Below the pieces are notes generated by a model that was given only the letters and a program-made list of their open reading frames with translations, was not told the DNA's origin and made no database searches. Shown here in pieces: positions 45,301 through 54,186 of a DNA stretch of 64,000 nucleotides. Source of the DNA: Psychrobacter sp. FME6. GTDB taxonomy: Bacteria > Pseudomonadota > Gammaproteobacteria > Pseudomonadales > Moraxellaceae. Position 1 is the stretch's first letter. Every line of letters begins with the position of its first letter. The DNA lies in the NCBI RefSeq assembly GCF_014861365.1, contig NZ_RRYW01000006.1, positions 1-64,000 of the forward strand. Reading direction: 5' to 3'. The position numbers were made by a program, and so were the translations under genes.

Positions 45301-47569
45301 TATCGGTACTGGGCTGACGGCGGCGACGCTTCGATGGTACAGGGCCTTTATTGTCGCTTATATGCTTACTTGTAGTGTCATTTACTTTGCGTGCAGCAGG
45401 CTGTTTTTTAGCCGCTTGACTAGTTTTATTCGGCTTAGCGTCTGTTACTTTAGCTGATTTATTAGCTTTAGTATCCGTTTTATCAGTAGACTGTGCACTA
45501 GATTTGGGGGCTTTTTTTGCATACTTAGCAGCAGGTTTAGATGCGCGCTTAGCTTCTTGTATCTCTACTTGTGCCTCTACGCTATCTGCATTATTCGTGC
45601 TAGCTACAGTAGGCTGACGACGGCGACGCTTATACGGAACCGGCTCGTTATTCATACTGACTAACGCAGGTGATCTTGCTATAGAACGAGTAGAAGTTGC
45701 TGTCGAAGATGAAGGTTTAGCCTCAGTTTGTTTAGCACTAGACGGCTTAGCTTTAGACGACTGCACACGACTTGATTGCTCAGTTTTCTTGTCAGATTTT
45801 GGCTGTATGTCTTCAGTCGAGGTATGCTTAGGGGCTGGTTTTTTCTGCACAGACTCTTTACTGTGCTTAGGGCTTTCATCATCTGTCAATTGCTTTTGGA
45901 AGGGCGGCACGACTTTTTCGTGTTCGATGACAAACAATGGCGCAGGCTTAGAGTGATGGCGCTTATTTGCCGCTTGGTGACTGTTATTGGCAAGCGATAA
46001 TTGCTGTAACTGTGCAAGCTCATGGCTGTCTTGTGTTGCTTGCTGCGACTCATTATCCTTATTAGCACTATTGTTATTGGCACTACCCTGATTTTTATTG
46101 CTACCAGACTGCTGAGCAGGGGCCGACTGACTCGCCGCTCGGCGACGGCGTGATGGAATATTTGACGAATCATTTACCATAGTTTGGCTATTCGTACCCT
46201 TCTCAACATTATCATTGGCTTTATTTTGCTTAGCAGTATTTTGATGAGAAGTTGAATCATCCGCCGTGCTTGTCTCTGGCTTTTGGCGATTACGTCCACG
46301 ACCACGTTGCGCTTGTTGTCCTTTTTTATAGGCACCGCGACGAATATTTTCATCAAACTCATCGATGGCTTGCTCTTGATCTTGCTCAGATAAGGTTTGG
46401 TAGGTCTGCCACCAGTCGCCCATGCCATTGGTCGACTCTGATAGCGGATGCTCGGCATCACCGCATTGCTCACGCAATAATAAAAAGTCAAAACCTGCAC
46501 GGAAACGTGGGTGCTCAGAAAGCTGAACGATTTGCTTACTACGCGGGGCGGCCAATTTTGGCTGCAATATCCAAATATCACGGATAAACTGCTCGGCAAA
46601 TTTTGGAATTGCGGTCTTGATACGCTGACGGTCGATAACTTTACTAGCAGCATGCATTTGCGCTTCAGCAAATGGCATGTTACGTTTTTTGGCTTTTGCC
46701 AATTGATGCAGATAATTTTCCCACAGCAATGCAGCGTAAAAGAACGCAGGGTTGATACTTTTGCCAGCCGCAATACGTTTGTCGGTATTGATAGCCACTT
46801 GAGTGACCAGTGCACTTGGCTCAGACGGCGGGTAGATAATTAAGCTATCAATCGCGCCCGACTCAAACAATAGTGGCAATAGTGGCACCAAATAACCGCC
46901 CGTGAACATCTTTTGTGTCTCATCATAGAGACGATGCGGTGATATTTGCTCGAGTAGCGCCCAGTTACCATCATGAAACTGCTGAGACAACTCTTCATCA
47001 AACTCAAAGCCTAATTTGGCTTTGAAACGTAAGGCACGCAATAATCGTACCGGATCTTCTTCGATACGTACCGGCGCATGGCCCAATAGGCGAATGATTT
47101 TATTATCGATGTCTTCAAGCGCACCGCAAAAATCATGAACCACACCTTTTAATGGCTGATAATAAAGCGCATTGATAGAGAAATCACGACGAGAGAAGTC
47201 TTGTTTGATATCACCCCAAACATTGTCACGTAGGATCATGCCGTCTTGATTGGTGGTGCCACTGCTGGTTGGTGGACCACGAAAGGTAGCAACTTCAATG
47301 AGCTCACGCCCTGAGTAGACATGCGCCAATTGGAAGCGCCGACCGATAATACGGCAGCGCTTACCAAAGACGTCTTTTATCTCATGCGGCTTGGCATCAG
47401 TAACGGCATCAAAGTCTTTTGGGCGCAGACCCAACAAGGTATCGCGCACGCCACCACCGACGATATAGGCATCAAACCCAGCTCGGGTTAATGTGGCAAT
47501 CACTTCAGTAATGGAATTGGGTAATTCAGATTTATTCAGTTCTAACTGCTTGGCGGCACGCTCGGCCAT
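45293..47569 (-). CDS. pcnB: Poly(A) polymerase I with long arginine/lysine-rich tail
   Basis: Adds 3' poly(A) tails that mark RNA for decay. The nucleotidyltransferase core has VGGGVRD at 37-43, the metal-binding DFD at 52-54, and the RRDFSINALYY and RLLRALRFKAKLGF blocks expected in the family. At 758 residues it is some 290 longer than E. coli PcnB (465). The extra part begins near residue 420 and is low complexity (Lys, Gln, Ser, Asn, Ala). It contains three similar arginine clusters: PSRRRRA, PYKRRRRQP and PSKRRRRQP (the last at 745-753). A GAGGAG site precedes the ATG. Confidence 0.95.
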   Translation of the reverse strand: MAERAAKQLELNKSELPNSITEVIATLTRAGFDAYIVGGGVRDTLLGLRPKDFDAVTDAKPHEIKDVFGKRCRIIGRRFQLAHVYSGRELIEVATFRGPPTSSGTTNQDGMILRDNVWGDIKQDFSRRDFSINALYYQPLKGVVHDFCGALEDIDNKIIRLLGHAPVRIEEDPVRLLRALRFKAKLGFEFDEELSQQFHDGNWALLEQISPHRLYDETQKMFTGGYLVPLLPLLFESGAIDSLIIYPPSEPSALVTQVAINTDKRIAAGKSINPAFFYAALLWENYLHQLAKAKKRNMPFAEAQMHAASKVIDRQRIKTAIPKFAEQFIRDIWILQPKLAAPRSKQIVQLSEHPRFRAGFDFLLLREQCGDAEHPLSESTNGMGDWWQTYQTLSEQDQEQAIDEFDENIRRGAYKKGQQAQRGRGRNRQKPETSTADDSTSHQNTAKQNKANDNVEKGTNSQTMVNDSSNIPSRRRRAASQSAPAQQSGSNKNQGSANNNSANKDNESQQATQDSHELAQLQQLSLANNSHQAANKRHHSKPAPLFVIEHEKVVPPFQKQLTDDESPKHSKESVQKKPAPKHTSTEDIQPKSDKKTEQSSRVQSSKAKPSSAKQTEAKPSSSTATSTRSIARSPALVSMNNEPVPYKRRRRQPTVASTNNADSVEAQVEIQEAKRASKPAAKYAKKAPKSSAQSTDKTDTKANKSAKVTDAKPNKTSQAAKKQPAARKVNDTTSKHISDNKGPVPSKRRRRQPSTDNV

Positions 47570-47735
47570 GCATCTACTCCTCGCCGGTATTCTTTAACCA
47601 CCTCTGACAGACACAGCGTTTATCAGGCGGATGTATCTGCTAGTTTAACAAATTTTACGCTTGCTGGGTGTGTAATGACCGTTACTTACGTGCTATTTTG
47701 TCAATATTGGGATTAATTAATGCAAAATACGCTTA

Positions 47736-48140
47736 TTAGTCTTGCACGCTTAAACGCTGGCGATTTTTCTCAACGGTTTTTGCACCGATGCCTTTTACCT
47801 TAGTCAATTCATCAACCGTTTTAAAACCACCAAACATCTCACGATATAGGATAATCGCCTGCGCCTTGCTGCTGCCAATACCATGTAGCGAGACCAGTTG
47901 CGCTTCCGTCGCCCGATTGATATTAATACTTGCTTGCGTATGCGCTTGATTCTGCGCCGTTTCTTGCGCCAATAGATACTCATACGCCCTTTGCGGACTA
48001 TCAAAACAAGGCGCCGCGTTAGCATAATTGAAGGTCCTAATAGCCAATGCTAGACAACAAGCTAGGCCAAGAGTAGCCTTCTTTATTAAGCTGGTTAACG
48101 TGGTTAAGCTGGCAAAAGCGGCTTTATGATGAGCGTTCAT
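47736..48140 (-). CDS. ComEA-like helix-hairpin-helix exported protein
   Basis: A 134-residue protein with a hydrophobic N-terminal signal (about residues 19-43) and a C-terminal helix-hairpin-helix DNA-binding domain. That domain has ININRATEAQLVSLHGIGSSKAQAII and TKVKGIGAKTVEKNR, the ComEA pattern. ComEA binds incoming DNA in the periplasm during natural transformation, and many Moraxellaceae are naturally competent. Other short ComEA-type proteins have no proven role, so the function is inferred. The start lies inside the mazG end (17-bp overlap), suggesting coupling. Confidence 0.85.
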   Translation of the reverse strand: MNAHHKAAFASLTTLTSLIKKATLGLACCLALAIRTFNYANAAPCFDSPQRAYEYLLAQETAQNQAHTQASININRATEAQLVSLHGIGSSKAQAIILYREMFGGFKTVDELTKVKGIGAKTVEKNRQRLSVQD

Positions 48141-48990
48141 GCTGTTTCGCCGCTTCCCATAATGCGTCCATTTCTGTTATATCGCTATCCTCTAAATACT
48201 TGCCAGCAGCGGCTAGCTGTTCTTCAATATAGCCAAAACGCGATTTAAACTTATGCACACAAGTCAGGGTGGCGGTTTCCGCATCCAGATTAAGCTTACG
48301 TGCGACATTAACTAAGGCAAACATACAATCGCCTAACTCCTTCTCAATATCGCTAATATTAGCTTTAACCTCCGCTTTGGATTTGTCGGTCAGCTCCACC
48401 TTCAATTCATCGATCTCTTCTTCTAACTTCTCGAAAGCTCCTGCTACGCCTTCCCAATCAAAACCCAGTTTTGACGCCTGCTTTTGTAACTCTTGCGCTT
48501 GCATCAGTGCGCTACCTGCTTTGATATTGTCCAAACGACGCGGTGGCTTGCCACGCGCTTCGCGAGCTTGCCGCTCTTCCACCTTGATTTCATCCCAACG
48601 TAATTTAACAGCGGCATCATCTTTTAGGGTTTCTGCCTCAAACACATGCGGATGACGACGAATCAGTTTTTCTTGTAAGGTAGTAATGACGTCACTGATA
48701 TCGAAACGCCCTTGTTCAGCGTACATCTGACAATGGAAGACCACTTGCAATAGCACATCGCCAAGCTCGCCTTTGATATCTTCGTCATCATCGCTTTGTA
48801 CCGCTTCCCCTAGTTCATAGGCTTCTTCAATGGCGTAAGGAATCAGGCTATGATTGCTTTGTTTTTTATCCCAAGGGCAATCACTACGCAGCCGCGCCAT
48901 TAATGACAGTAAATCGTCTAACTCACCGCTCGCTACAGGTGTTCCTTGTACAGGCTGAGGCGCTATTATTGCATTGTCTAAAGTAGTCAT
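48124..48990 (-). CDS. mazG: Nucleoside triphosphate pyrophosphohydrolase
   Basis: Hydrolyses NTPs to NMP and pyrophosphate; in E. coli it lowers ppGpp and removes damaged nucleotides. The 288-residue protein has two all-alpha MazG domains. The first has CPWDKKQSNHSLIPYAIEE and GELGDVLLQVVFH, and the second has the EKELGDCMFALVN block. The start at 48990 (MTTLDNAI) is preferred to a frame from 49023. It precedes the ComEA-like gene. Confidence 0.93.
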   Translation of the reverse strand: MTTLDNAIIAPQPVQGTPVASGELDDLLSLMARLRSDCPWDKKQSNHSLIPYAIEEAYELGEAVQSDDDEDIKGELGDVLLQVVFHCQMYAEQGRFDISDVITTLQEKLIRRHPHVFEAETLKDDAAVKLRWDEIKVEERQAREARGKPPRRLDNIKAGSALMQAQELQKQASKLGFDWEGVAGAFEKLEEEIDELKVELTDKSKAEVKANISDIEKELGDCMFALVNVARKLNLDAETATLTCVHKFKSRFGYIEEQLAAAGKYLEDSDITEMDALWEAAKQHERSS

Positions 48991-49133
48991 AAAGGATGCT
49001 CTTATTCTTGAATATTGCTGCATTTAATAGTTATAGTAGATTGACTATAGTGTAGCATTGAACGCGATTGGCTTATAATCGTGTTATTACTAAATATTTT
49101 TCTCATTGCTTATGCGTAAGGAACCTTATCATC

Positions 49134-50639
49134 ATGTCCACTTCTGCGACTACTGGCTATCAACCAGCCACTGAATTTAATCCTATTACTATCCATTCAT
49201 TTAAGGCCTATGATATCCGCGGTGAGCTTGGCGTCAATTTAGATGAAGACATCGCTTACCGTATCGGTCGTGCCTTTGCCCAGATTTTATGTCAGCATTA
49301 TATGGCAGTTGATGCCACCACTGAACTAAAAAACTTAAATCCAGCTGTCGTTATCGGTAGCGATATCCGTCATTCAAGCGAACAATTAAAACAAGCCAGC
49401 ATCAAAGGTATGCTAGATGCGGGGATCGATGTGATCGACTTGGGGATGGCTGGAACCGAAGAGGTCTATTTCGCCACTAGCCATTATCAAGCGTTGGGCG
49501 GTATTGAAGTGACCGCCAGCCATAACCCTATCAATTATAACGGCTTAAAACTGGTGAAAGAATACTCAAAACCAATTAGCGCCGATGATGGTTTGGCAGA
49601 GATTCAAGCGCTGGCAGAATCAGGGCAGTTTACCACTGATAAGCCATCTGGGAAGTTGCAGCTATTGACTGATAAGAGTGCCTATATCGACCATGTGATG
49701 ACTTTCATTGATACTGATAAGTTAAAACCTCTTAAGCTGGTTATCAATTCAGGCAATGGCAGTGCGGGGCCCGTGGTTGACTTATTAATCGATAAACTCG
49801 TGCAAGCTGGCGCGCCAATTGAGGTGATTAAACTCCATCATAGCCCTGATGGCAGCTTCCCAAATGGTATTCCTAACCCAATGATTTTGGCCAATAGAAC
49901 CGCCACCCAGCAAGCAGTTTTAGAAAACAAAGCCGATATTGGCATCGCCTTTGATGGTGATTTTGACCGTTGTTTTTTATTCGACGAACACGGTGAATTT
50001 ATCGATGGTAGTTATGTCGTTGGTATGCTGGCGCAAGCGTTTTTGAATAAGGAGCAAGATCAGGAGCACGATCAAGAGCAAGGCGAGTCGATTGTTTATG
50101 ATCCGCGGGTAATCTATAACACCGAAGCTGTTATCAAAGAACATAACGGCAAGGCGGTCATTAGCAAATCTGGTCACTCTTTTATTAAACAAGTGATGCG
50201 CGATTCTGGTGCTGTTTATGGTGGCGAGATGTCGGCGCATCATTATTTTCGCGATTTCTTTTATTGCGACAGCGGTATGATTCCGTGGCTACTGACCATC
50301 GAGTTACTATCCGTCACGGGTAAAACGCTATCCGAACTGGTCAGCGGTTATATCAAAGCCTATCCAAGCTCAGGTGAGCTCAATTTTCGCCTGACTAGCC
50401 ATGATGCACCAACCATCATTAGCGCGATTGAAGAGAGGTTCAGCGCTCTACATCCAACCAAATCAACGCTTGATGGCTTAAGCTTAAACTTTGGGGAGTG
50501 GCGCTTTAACTTACGCGCCTCGAATACCGAACCGCTGATTAGATTAAATATTGAAAGTCGCGGCGATGAGCAGTTATTAGCAGACAAAACCCAAGATATT
50601 CAGCAATGGCTGGCTGCCCAAGGTGCTGTACCTGCATAA
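49134..50639 (+). CDS. Phosphomannomutase/phosphoglucomutase
   Basis: Interconverts hexose 6- and 1-phosphates for sugar-nucleotide synthesis. The 501-residue protein has the phosphoserine loop TASHNP with Ser129, the metal loop DGDFDR and the sugar-binding GEMSAHHYF. The phosphate-binding end RASNTEPLIRLNIE is also present. A start at 49068 would add 22 residues; the ATG at 49134 has AAGGAA upstream. Its position at the edge of the polysaccharide locus, convergent with ugd-pgi-galU, mirrors pgm at the end of Acinetobacter K loci. The AlgC/ManB-type bifunctional assignment is inferred from motif similarity. Confidence 0.92.
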   Translation: MSTSATTGYQPATEFNPITIHSFKAYDIRGELGVNLDEDIAYRIGRAFAQILCQHYMAVDATTELKNLNPAVVIGSDIRHSSEQLKQASIKGMLDAGIDVIDLGMAGTEEVYFATSHYQALGGIEVTASHNPINYNGLKLVKEYSKPISADDGLAEIQALAESGQFTTDKPSGKLQLLTDKSAYIDHVMTFIDTDKLKPLKLVINSGNGSAGPVVDLLIDKLVQAGAPIEVIKLHHSPDGSFPNGIPNPMILANRTATQQAVLENKADIGIAFDGDFDRCFLFDEHGEFIDGSYVVGMLAQAFLNKEQDQEHDQEQGESIVYDPRVIYNTEAVIKEHNGKAVISKSGHSFIKQVMRDSGAVYGGEMSAHHYFRDFFYCDSGMIPWLLTIELLSVTGKTLSELVSGYIKAYPSSGELNFRLTSHDAPTIISAIEERFSALHPTKSTLDGLSLNFGEWRFNLRASNTEPLIRLNIESRGDEQLLADKTQDIQQWLAAQGAVPA

Positions 50640-50672
50640 GCACTTATGATTGTTAAAAAACAGATAGTTTAT

Positions 50673-50715
50673 AAAAAAAGCGCCGGTTAACTTTTAGATT
50701 AACGGGCGCTTTTTT
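50673..50715. terminator. Bidirectional intrinsic terminator after the phosphohexomutase gene
   Basis: GCGCCGGTTAA pairs with TTAACGGGCGC, with one mismatch, and A and T runs flank both sides. Confidence 0.85.
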
Positions 50716-50729
50716 ATAGATTTAGTTTA

Positions 50730-50898
50730 GGGCATGTCCTCAATCTGAACGAAAGCAACTAAATGGGCTAAAAACGGCTAAATCTTGCCAAACTGTGTCA
50801 AATAGCTAGCCAATATCCTGATATTATCAGCACTATTTTCCTTGTTTGGCGACAATTTATCTCATTCTTATCACCATTTTCAAAATGAGGACACGCCC
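50730..50898 (-). mobile_element. 169-bp MITE, copy 1
   Basis: Ends GGGCATGTCCTCA and TGAGGACACGCCC are inverted repeats with one mismatch, flanked by TA on both sides. There is no coding capacity. It resembles the 169-bp element at 52334-52502 along its whole length when one is reversed; by eye roughly three quarters of bases agree. Confidence 0.85.
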
Positions 50899-50944
50899 TA
50901 GTGCCTGTTGTCTGCAGCGCTAGTTTTGTACTTGATAAAAAGCC

Positions 50945-52312
50945 TTATTTTGCGCGACCAATGCCCATGTAGTCTCCCAGCAGACTATCAATTTGCGAGC
51001 GTGTTAAGGCGTTTTGTGCGTCGAATATAGGTATCGCTTGCTGATTTAATTGTGCCACATCCAGCTGATCGTCTGCCGACCAACTGATGATAAAAATTGC
51101 TTGCGCTTCATTAAGCTGTTGGTAAGGACTAGTAATCAAGTGTAGTAATGGTTGCTGTCCATAAAGTGCGGCAAGCTCAGACTGCGCTTTATCGCTATAG
51201 ACCAAAGTGCGAATATTATAAGACCATAGCAAGGCTAATAATGGATGAATGGCCGAATCTGCCGTACGCCCTGAGCCCGCTTTATAACTACCGCCCCAAA
51301 TCATCACCGCCTTATTATCGATAAAACCATCAAAATACTGCCAAAACTTACGAAATATCAGCTCTTTTTGGTCTTCGTTGATATGCATGACTGACTGCAA
51401 CAACGGCATATCTAAGCTATGTTTTTGGCTTGCCTGTTGTAGCTCAATAAGCTCAGTCGGCAAGGTATTACCACCAAAGCCCCAACCAGCTTGCAAGTAG
51501 CTGCTACCAACCCGCTGATCAAGTCCCATAATATGACTTACTTGCTGGATATCCACTTGTTGGCTGTCCGCCAAACGTGACATCTCATTCATAAAGCTAA
51601 CACGCGTTGCCAGCATTGCCATAATGCTGCTGCGGGCAAACTCTATCGTCGCAATATCTGCATGATGAGCCGCGCGGGCATGCTGCATTAAAGGCTTTAA
51701 CAGCTCTAAATGCTGGCTACTGTCTGAGGTTTTTTCACCTAATAACCATAACGATGGATTCAACATCGAGCTATAGGCATCACCGTCTTGTAAGAACACA
51801 AACGGCACATAATATACCCAAGCCCGCTGCAAACGCTTCGATAAGGCTGAAACCGCACCTAATTGTTCGATACCACTCATAATCAGCGGTAAGTTCTGCT
51901 GGTGGCTGTGGTTAAAAGCGGTAATCCAGTTATCTTCTACCCATACTGGCTTGATACTGTCTAAAAACAGCCAATACAGCGACACTGTCTTTTTTTCATC
52001 AATAGGACTCATCGCCTCATAGCGCTGTATAAGCGCATCAGCACTTTCAGGCAGTGCGTGACTGATAATCTGTTGTTGCTGCCCATACATCTGCCATAAC
52101 GCCTGCAAATGATGCTCAAAACCATATTGCTGTAGTTGCTGTGACAGCACCTCTTCGTCTGCATACAGATGAACATAATGACCGAGACTTGCCAGCACCA
52201 CGGCACTGGTAATCGCCTCAATGCTATGACCTATAAGGACACAAACCTCATTGTTTTTGACATCTTGTGATTGAGGTTCATAGTTTTGGTTATGTAACGT
52301 ATCAGCGCTCAT
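50945..52312 (-). CDS. UDP-glucose/GDP-mannose dehydrogenase homologue lacking catalytic residues
   Basis: A 455-residue protein with the three-domain architecture of UDP-sugar dehydrogenases: an N-terminal Rossmann-like part, a helical core (MLATRVSFMNEMSRLADSQQ) and a C-terminal UDP-binding part (WGGSYKAGSGRTADS). The active-site signature GFGGSCFPKD is changed to GFGGNTLPTE, so the catalytic cysteine is Thr283 and the aspartate is Glu287. The conserved Lys and Asn of the central helix are Arg227 and Met231. The N-terminal glycine motif GxGxxG is GHSIEA. The frame is intact, with an AAGGT site. It holds the position of ugd in Acinetobacter K loci (galU-ugd-gpi). It probably cannot oxidise UDP-glucose. 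A structural or regulatory role is possible. Confidence 0.82.
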   Translation of the reverse strand: MSADTLHNQNYEPQSQDVKNNEVCVLIGHSIEAITSAVVLASLGHYVHLYADEEVLSQQLQQYGFEHHLQALWQMYGQQQQIISHALPESADALIQRYEAMSPIDEKKTVSLYWLFLDSIKPVWVEDNWITAFNHSHQQNLPLIMSGIEQLGAVSALSKRLQRAWVYYVPFVFLQDGDAYSSMLNPSLWLLGEKTSDSSQHLELLKPLMQHARAAHHADIATIEFARSSIMAMLATRVSFMNEMSRLADSQQVDIQQVSHIMGLDQRVGSSYLQAGWGFGGNTLPTELIELQQASQKHSLDMPLLQSVMHINEDQKELIFRKFWQYFDGFIDNKAVMIWGGSYKAGSGRTADSAIHPLLALLWSYNIRTLVYSDKAQSELAALYGQQPLLHLITSPYQQLNEAQAIFIISWSADDQLDVAQLNQQAIPIFDAQNALTRSQIDSLLGDYMGIGRAK

Positions 52313-52333
52313 GAGCTTACCTTTTATTATTTA

Positions 52334-52502
52334 GGGCGTGGCTTTATTTTAAAAATGGTTATAAAAATGAGATAAATTGCAGTCAAACGAGGAAAATAGC
52401 GCAAATAATATCGGGATATTAATCAGCTATTTGACGATGTTTGCCAAAATTTAGCCATTTTTAGCCCATTTAGATACAATCGCTTGAATTGAGGACACGC
52501 TC
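52334..52502 (+). mobile_element. 169-bp MITE, copy 2
   Basis: Same length as copy 1 and inverted relative to it, with TA on both sides. The right end GAGGACACGCTC is conserved; the left end GGGCGTGGCTTTATTT has diverged. It sits between pgi and the dehydrogenase-like gene, within a gap of 200 bp, so any co-transcript includes it. Confidence 0.83.
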
Positions 52503-52512
52503 TAGTAGAGAG

Positions 52513-54183
52513 CTAAAAAGACAGCTGTTGAATATGCTGTAATAGCTGATTGGTAGAGGCATCAAAATGTTCGTTACTGTCGTGCTGCATGGCACCATGA
52601 ACTGACTCTGCCATCTGCTTACCCATCTCAACGCCCCATTGATCAAACGGGTTGATATCCCAAATACTGGCCATGACATAAACTTTATGTTCATAGAGCG
52701 CAATCAGTTCGCCCAAGCTGTGCGGGGTCAGCTCGTCGATCAACAAGGTTGTAGATGGCTGATTGCCTCGGTAGTATTTATATTTATCAGCGTCGCAAGC
52801 AACTTGCCCATCAATTTCAGCGATTGCGTTATTACCTAAAGCCAATACTCGACTTTGTGCCAGACAATTAGCTAACGATAGCTCATGCTGCTGCTGCAAT
52901 GACGCATTTTGTACCTCGCCACTATAACGGCGTACACAAGCGATAAAGTCGCAAGAAACCTGCTGCGTGCCTTGATGTAGTAGCTGATAAAAGGCATGTT
53001 GAGCATTGGAGCCAATTTCACCCCACAAAATCGGACAAGTATCATAATCAATATGCCCGCCATGCTGCGTGACCGATTTGCCGTTACTCTCCATTTCAAG
53101 CTGGGTTAAGTAGCTCGGCAAATAACTTAAACGCCCATCATAAGGTAATACGGTATGCGCATTCACTTTTAAAAAGGTACTGTTCCATACCGCAAGCAAG
53201 CCTAACAATACGGGTAAGTTTTCTGCAAAATCTGCCTGGGCAAAATGCTCATCCATACGATGAGCACCGGCCAATAATTGTTTAAACCCAGCCATACCAA
53301 TGCGAATCGCAATAGCCAACCCAATCGCTGACCACAAAGAAAAACGCCCGCCAACCCACTCCCAAAGCTGTAATTGATGCTCGGGATGAATACCCCAAGC
53401 GCTCATTTTTTTGCTATTGGCAGATATCCCGATAAAGTGGCGACGTAATACACTGCCTTCGGTGCCAGCGCGCAGCTTGGCAGTGGCAAGCAACCATGAC
53501 AATGCCGTTTTAGCATTCGATAGCGTATCAACGGTACCAAAGGATTTGGATGAGATAATAAATAAGGTAGTCTCAGGGTTTAAATGCTTGAGCAAGTTAT
53601 CGAGCTGGGTGCCATCCATGTTAGAAACAAAATGCACCTCAATATCTGTATCTGCCCATTCATCGAGCGCGGTCGTCGCCATTAGCGGACCAAGATCTGA
53701 GCCACCAACACCGATATTGACCACATCGGTAATCGCTTGTCCCGAAAACCCGCGCCAGGTGCCATTACGCACCCGATCAGATAATCTGGCAACCTGCGCC
53801 AAACTGTGATGCACATCCTTAACCACATTTTGGTCGCTAGTTTTCAACTCTGCCGTCTCTGGCAAGCGCAGCGCTGTATGCAAAGCGGCGCGCTCCTCAC
53901 TGGCATTAACCATCGCTCCTTGCATCAAACTCTTGATTCGCGCTGTTAAATCACAGCTATCAGCCAGACTTAGCAGGCTAGATAACACTCTCTCATCAAT
54001 ACACTGCTTGCTATAGTCCATATATAGCGCACCAGCTTGCGTACTAAAATGCTTAGCACGATCATCATCGTGTGCAAATAAATTGGCAAGTGACCATGGC
54101 TGCTCAGCAAGTATCTGTAACTGCTGCCAGTGTTTAGAGCTGCGAGCGCTGCTATACGCTTTATTATCTTCTATACCGTTCAT
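52513..54183 (-). CDS. pgi: Glucose-6-phosphate isomerase
   Basis: Interconverts glucose-6-phosphate and fructose-6-phosphate. The 556-residue protein has IGVGGSDLGP, FIISSKSFGTVDT, the signature VGGRFSLWSAIGL and the C-terminal INPFDQWGVEMGK. The start codon ATG at 54183 lies 3 bases after the galU stop, so the two genes are translationally coupled. An upstream TTG is unlikely. In capsule loci this enzyme supplies fructose-6-phosphate or glucose-6-phosphate for nucleotide sugars. Confidence 0.96.
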   Translation of the reverse strand: MNGIEDNKAYSSARSSKHWQQLQILAEQPWSLANLFAHDDDRAKHFSTQAGALYMDYSKQCIDERVLSSLLSLADSCDLTARIKSLMQGAMVNASEERAALHTALRLPETAELKTSDQNVVKDVHHSLAQVARLSDRVRNGTWRGFSGQAITDVVNIGVGGSDLGPLMATTALDEWADTDIEVHFVSNMDGTQLDNLLKHLNPETTLFIISSKSFGTVDTLSNAKTALSWLLATAKLRAGTEGSVLRRHFIGISANSKKMSAWGIHPEHQLQLWEWVGGRFSLWSAIGLAIAIRIGMAGFKQLLAGAHRMDEHFAQADFAENLPVLLGLLAVWNSTFLKVNAHTVLPYDGRLSYLPSYLTQLEMESNGKSVTQHGGHIDYDTCPILWGEIGSNAQHAFYQLLHQGTQQVSCDFIACVRRYSGEVQNASLQQQHELSLANCLAQSRVLALGNNAIAEIDGQVACDADKYKYYRGNQPSTTLLIDELTPHSLGELIALYEHKVYVMASIWDINPFDQWGVEMGKQMAESVHGAMQHDSNEHFDASTNQLLQHIQQLSF

Positions 54184-54186
54184 CAA

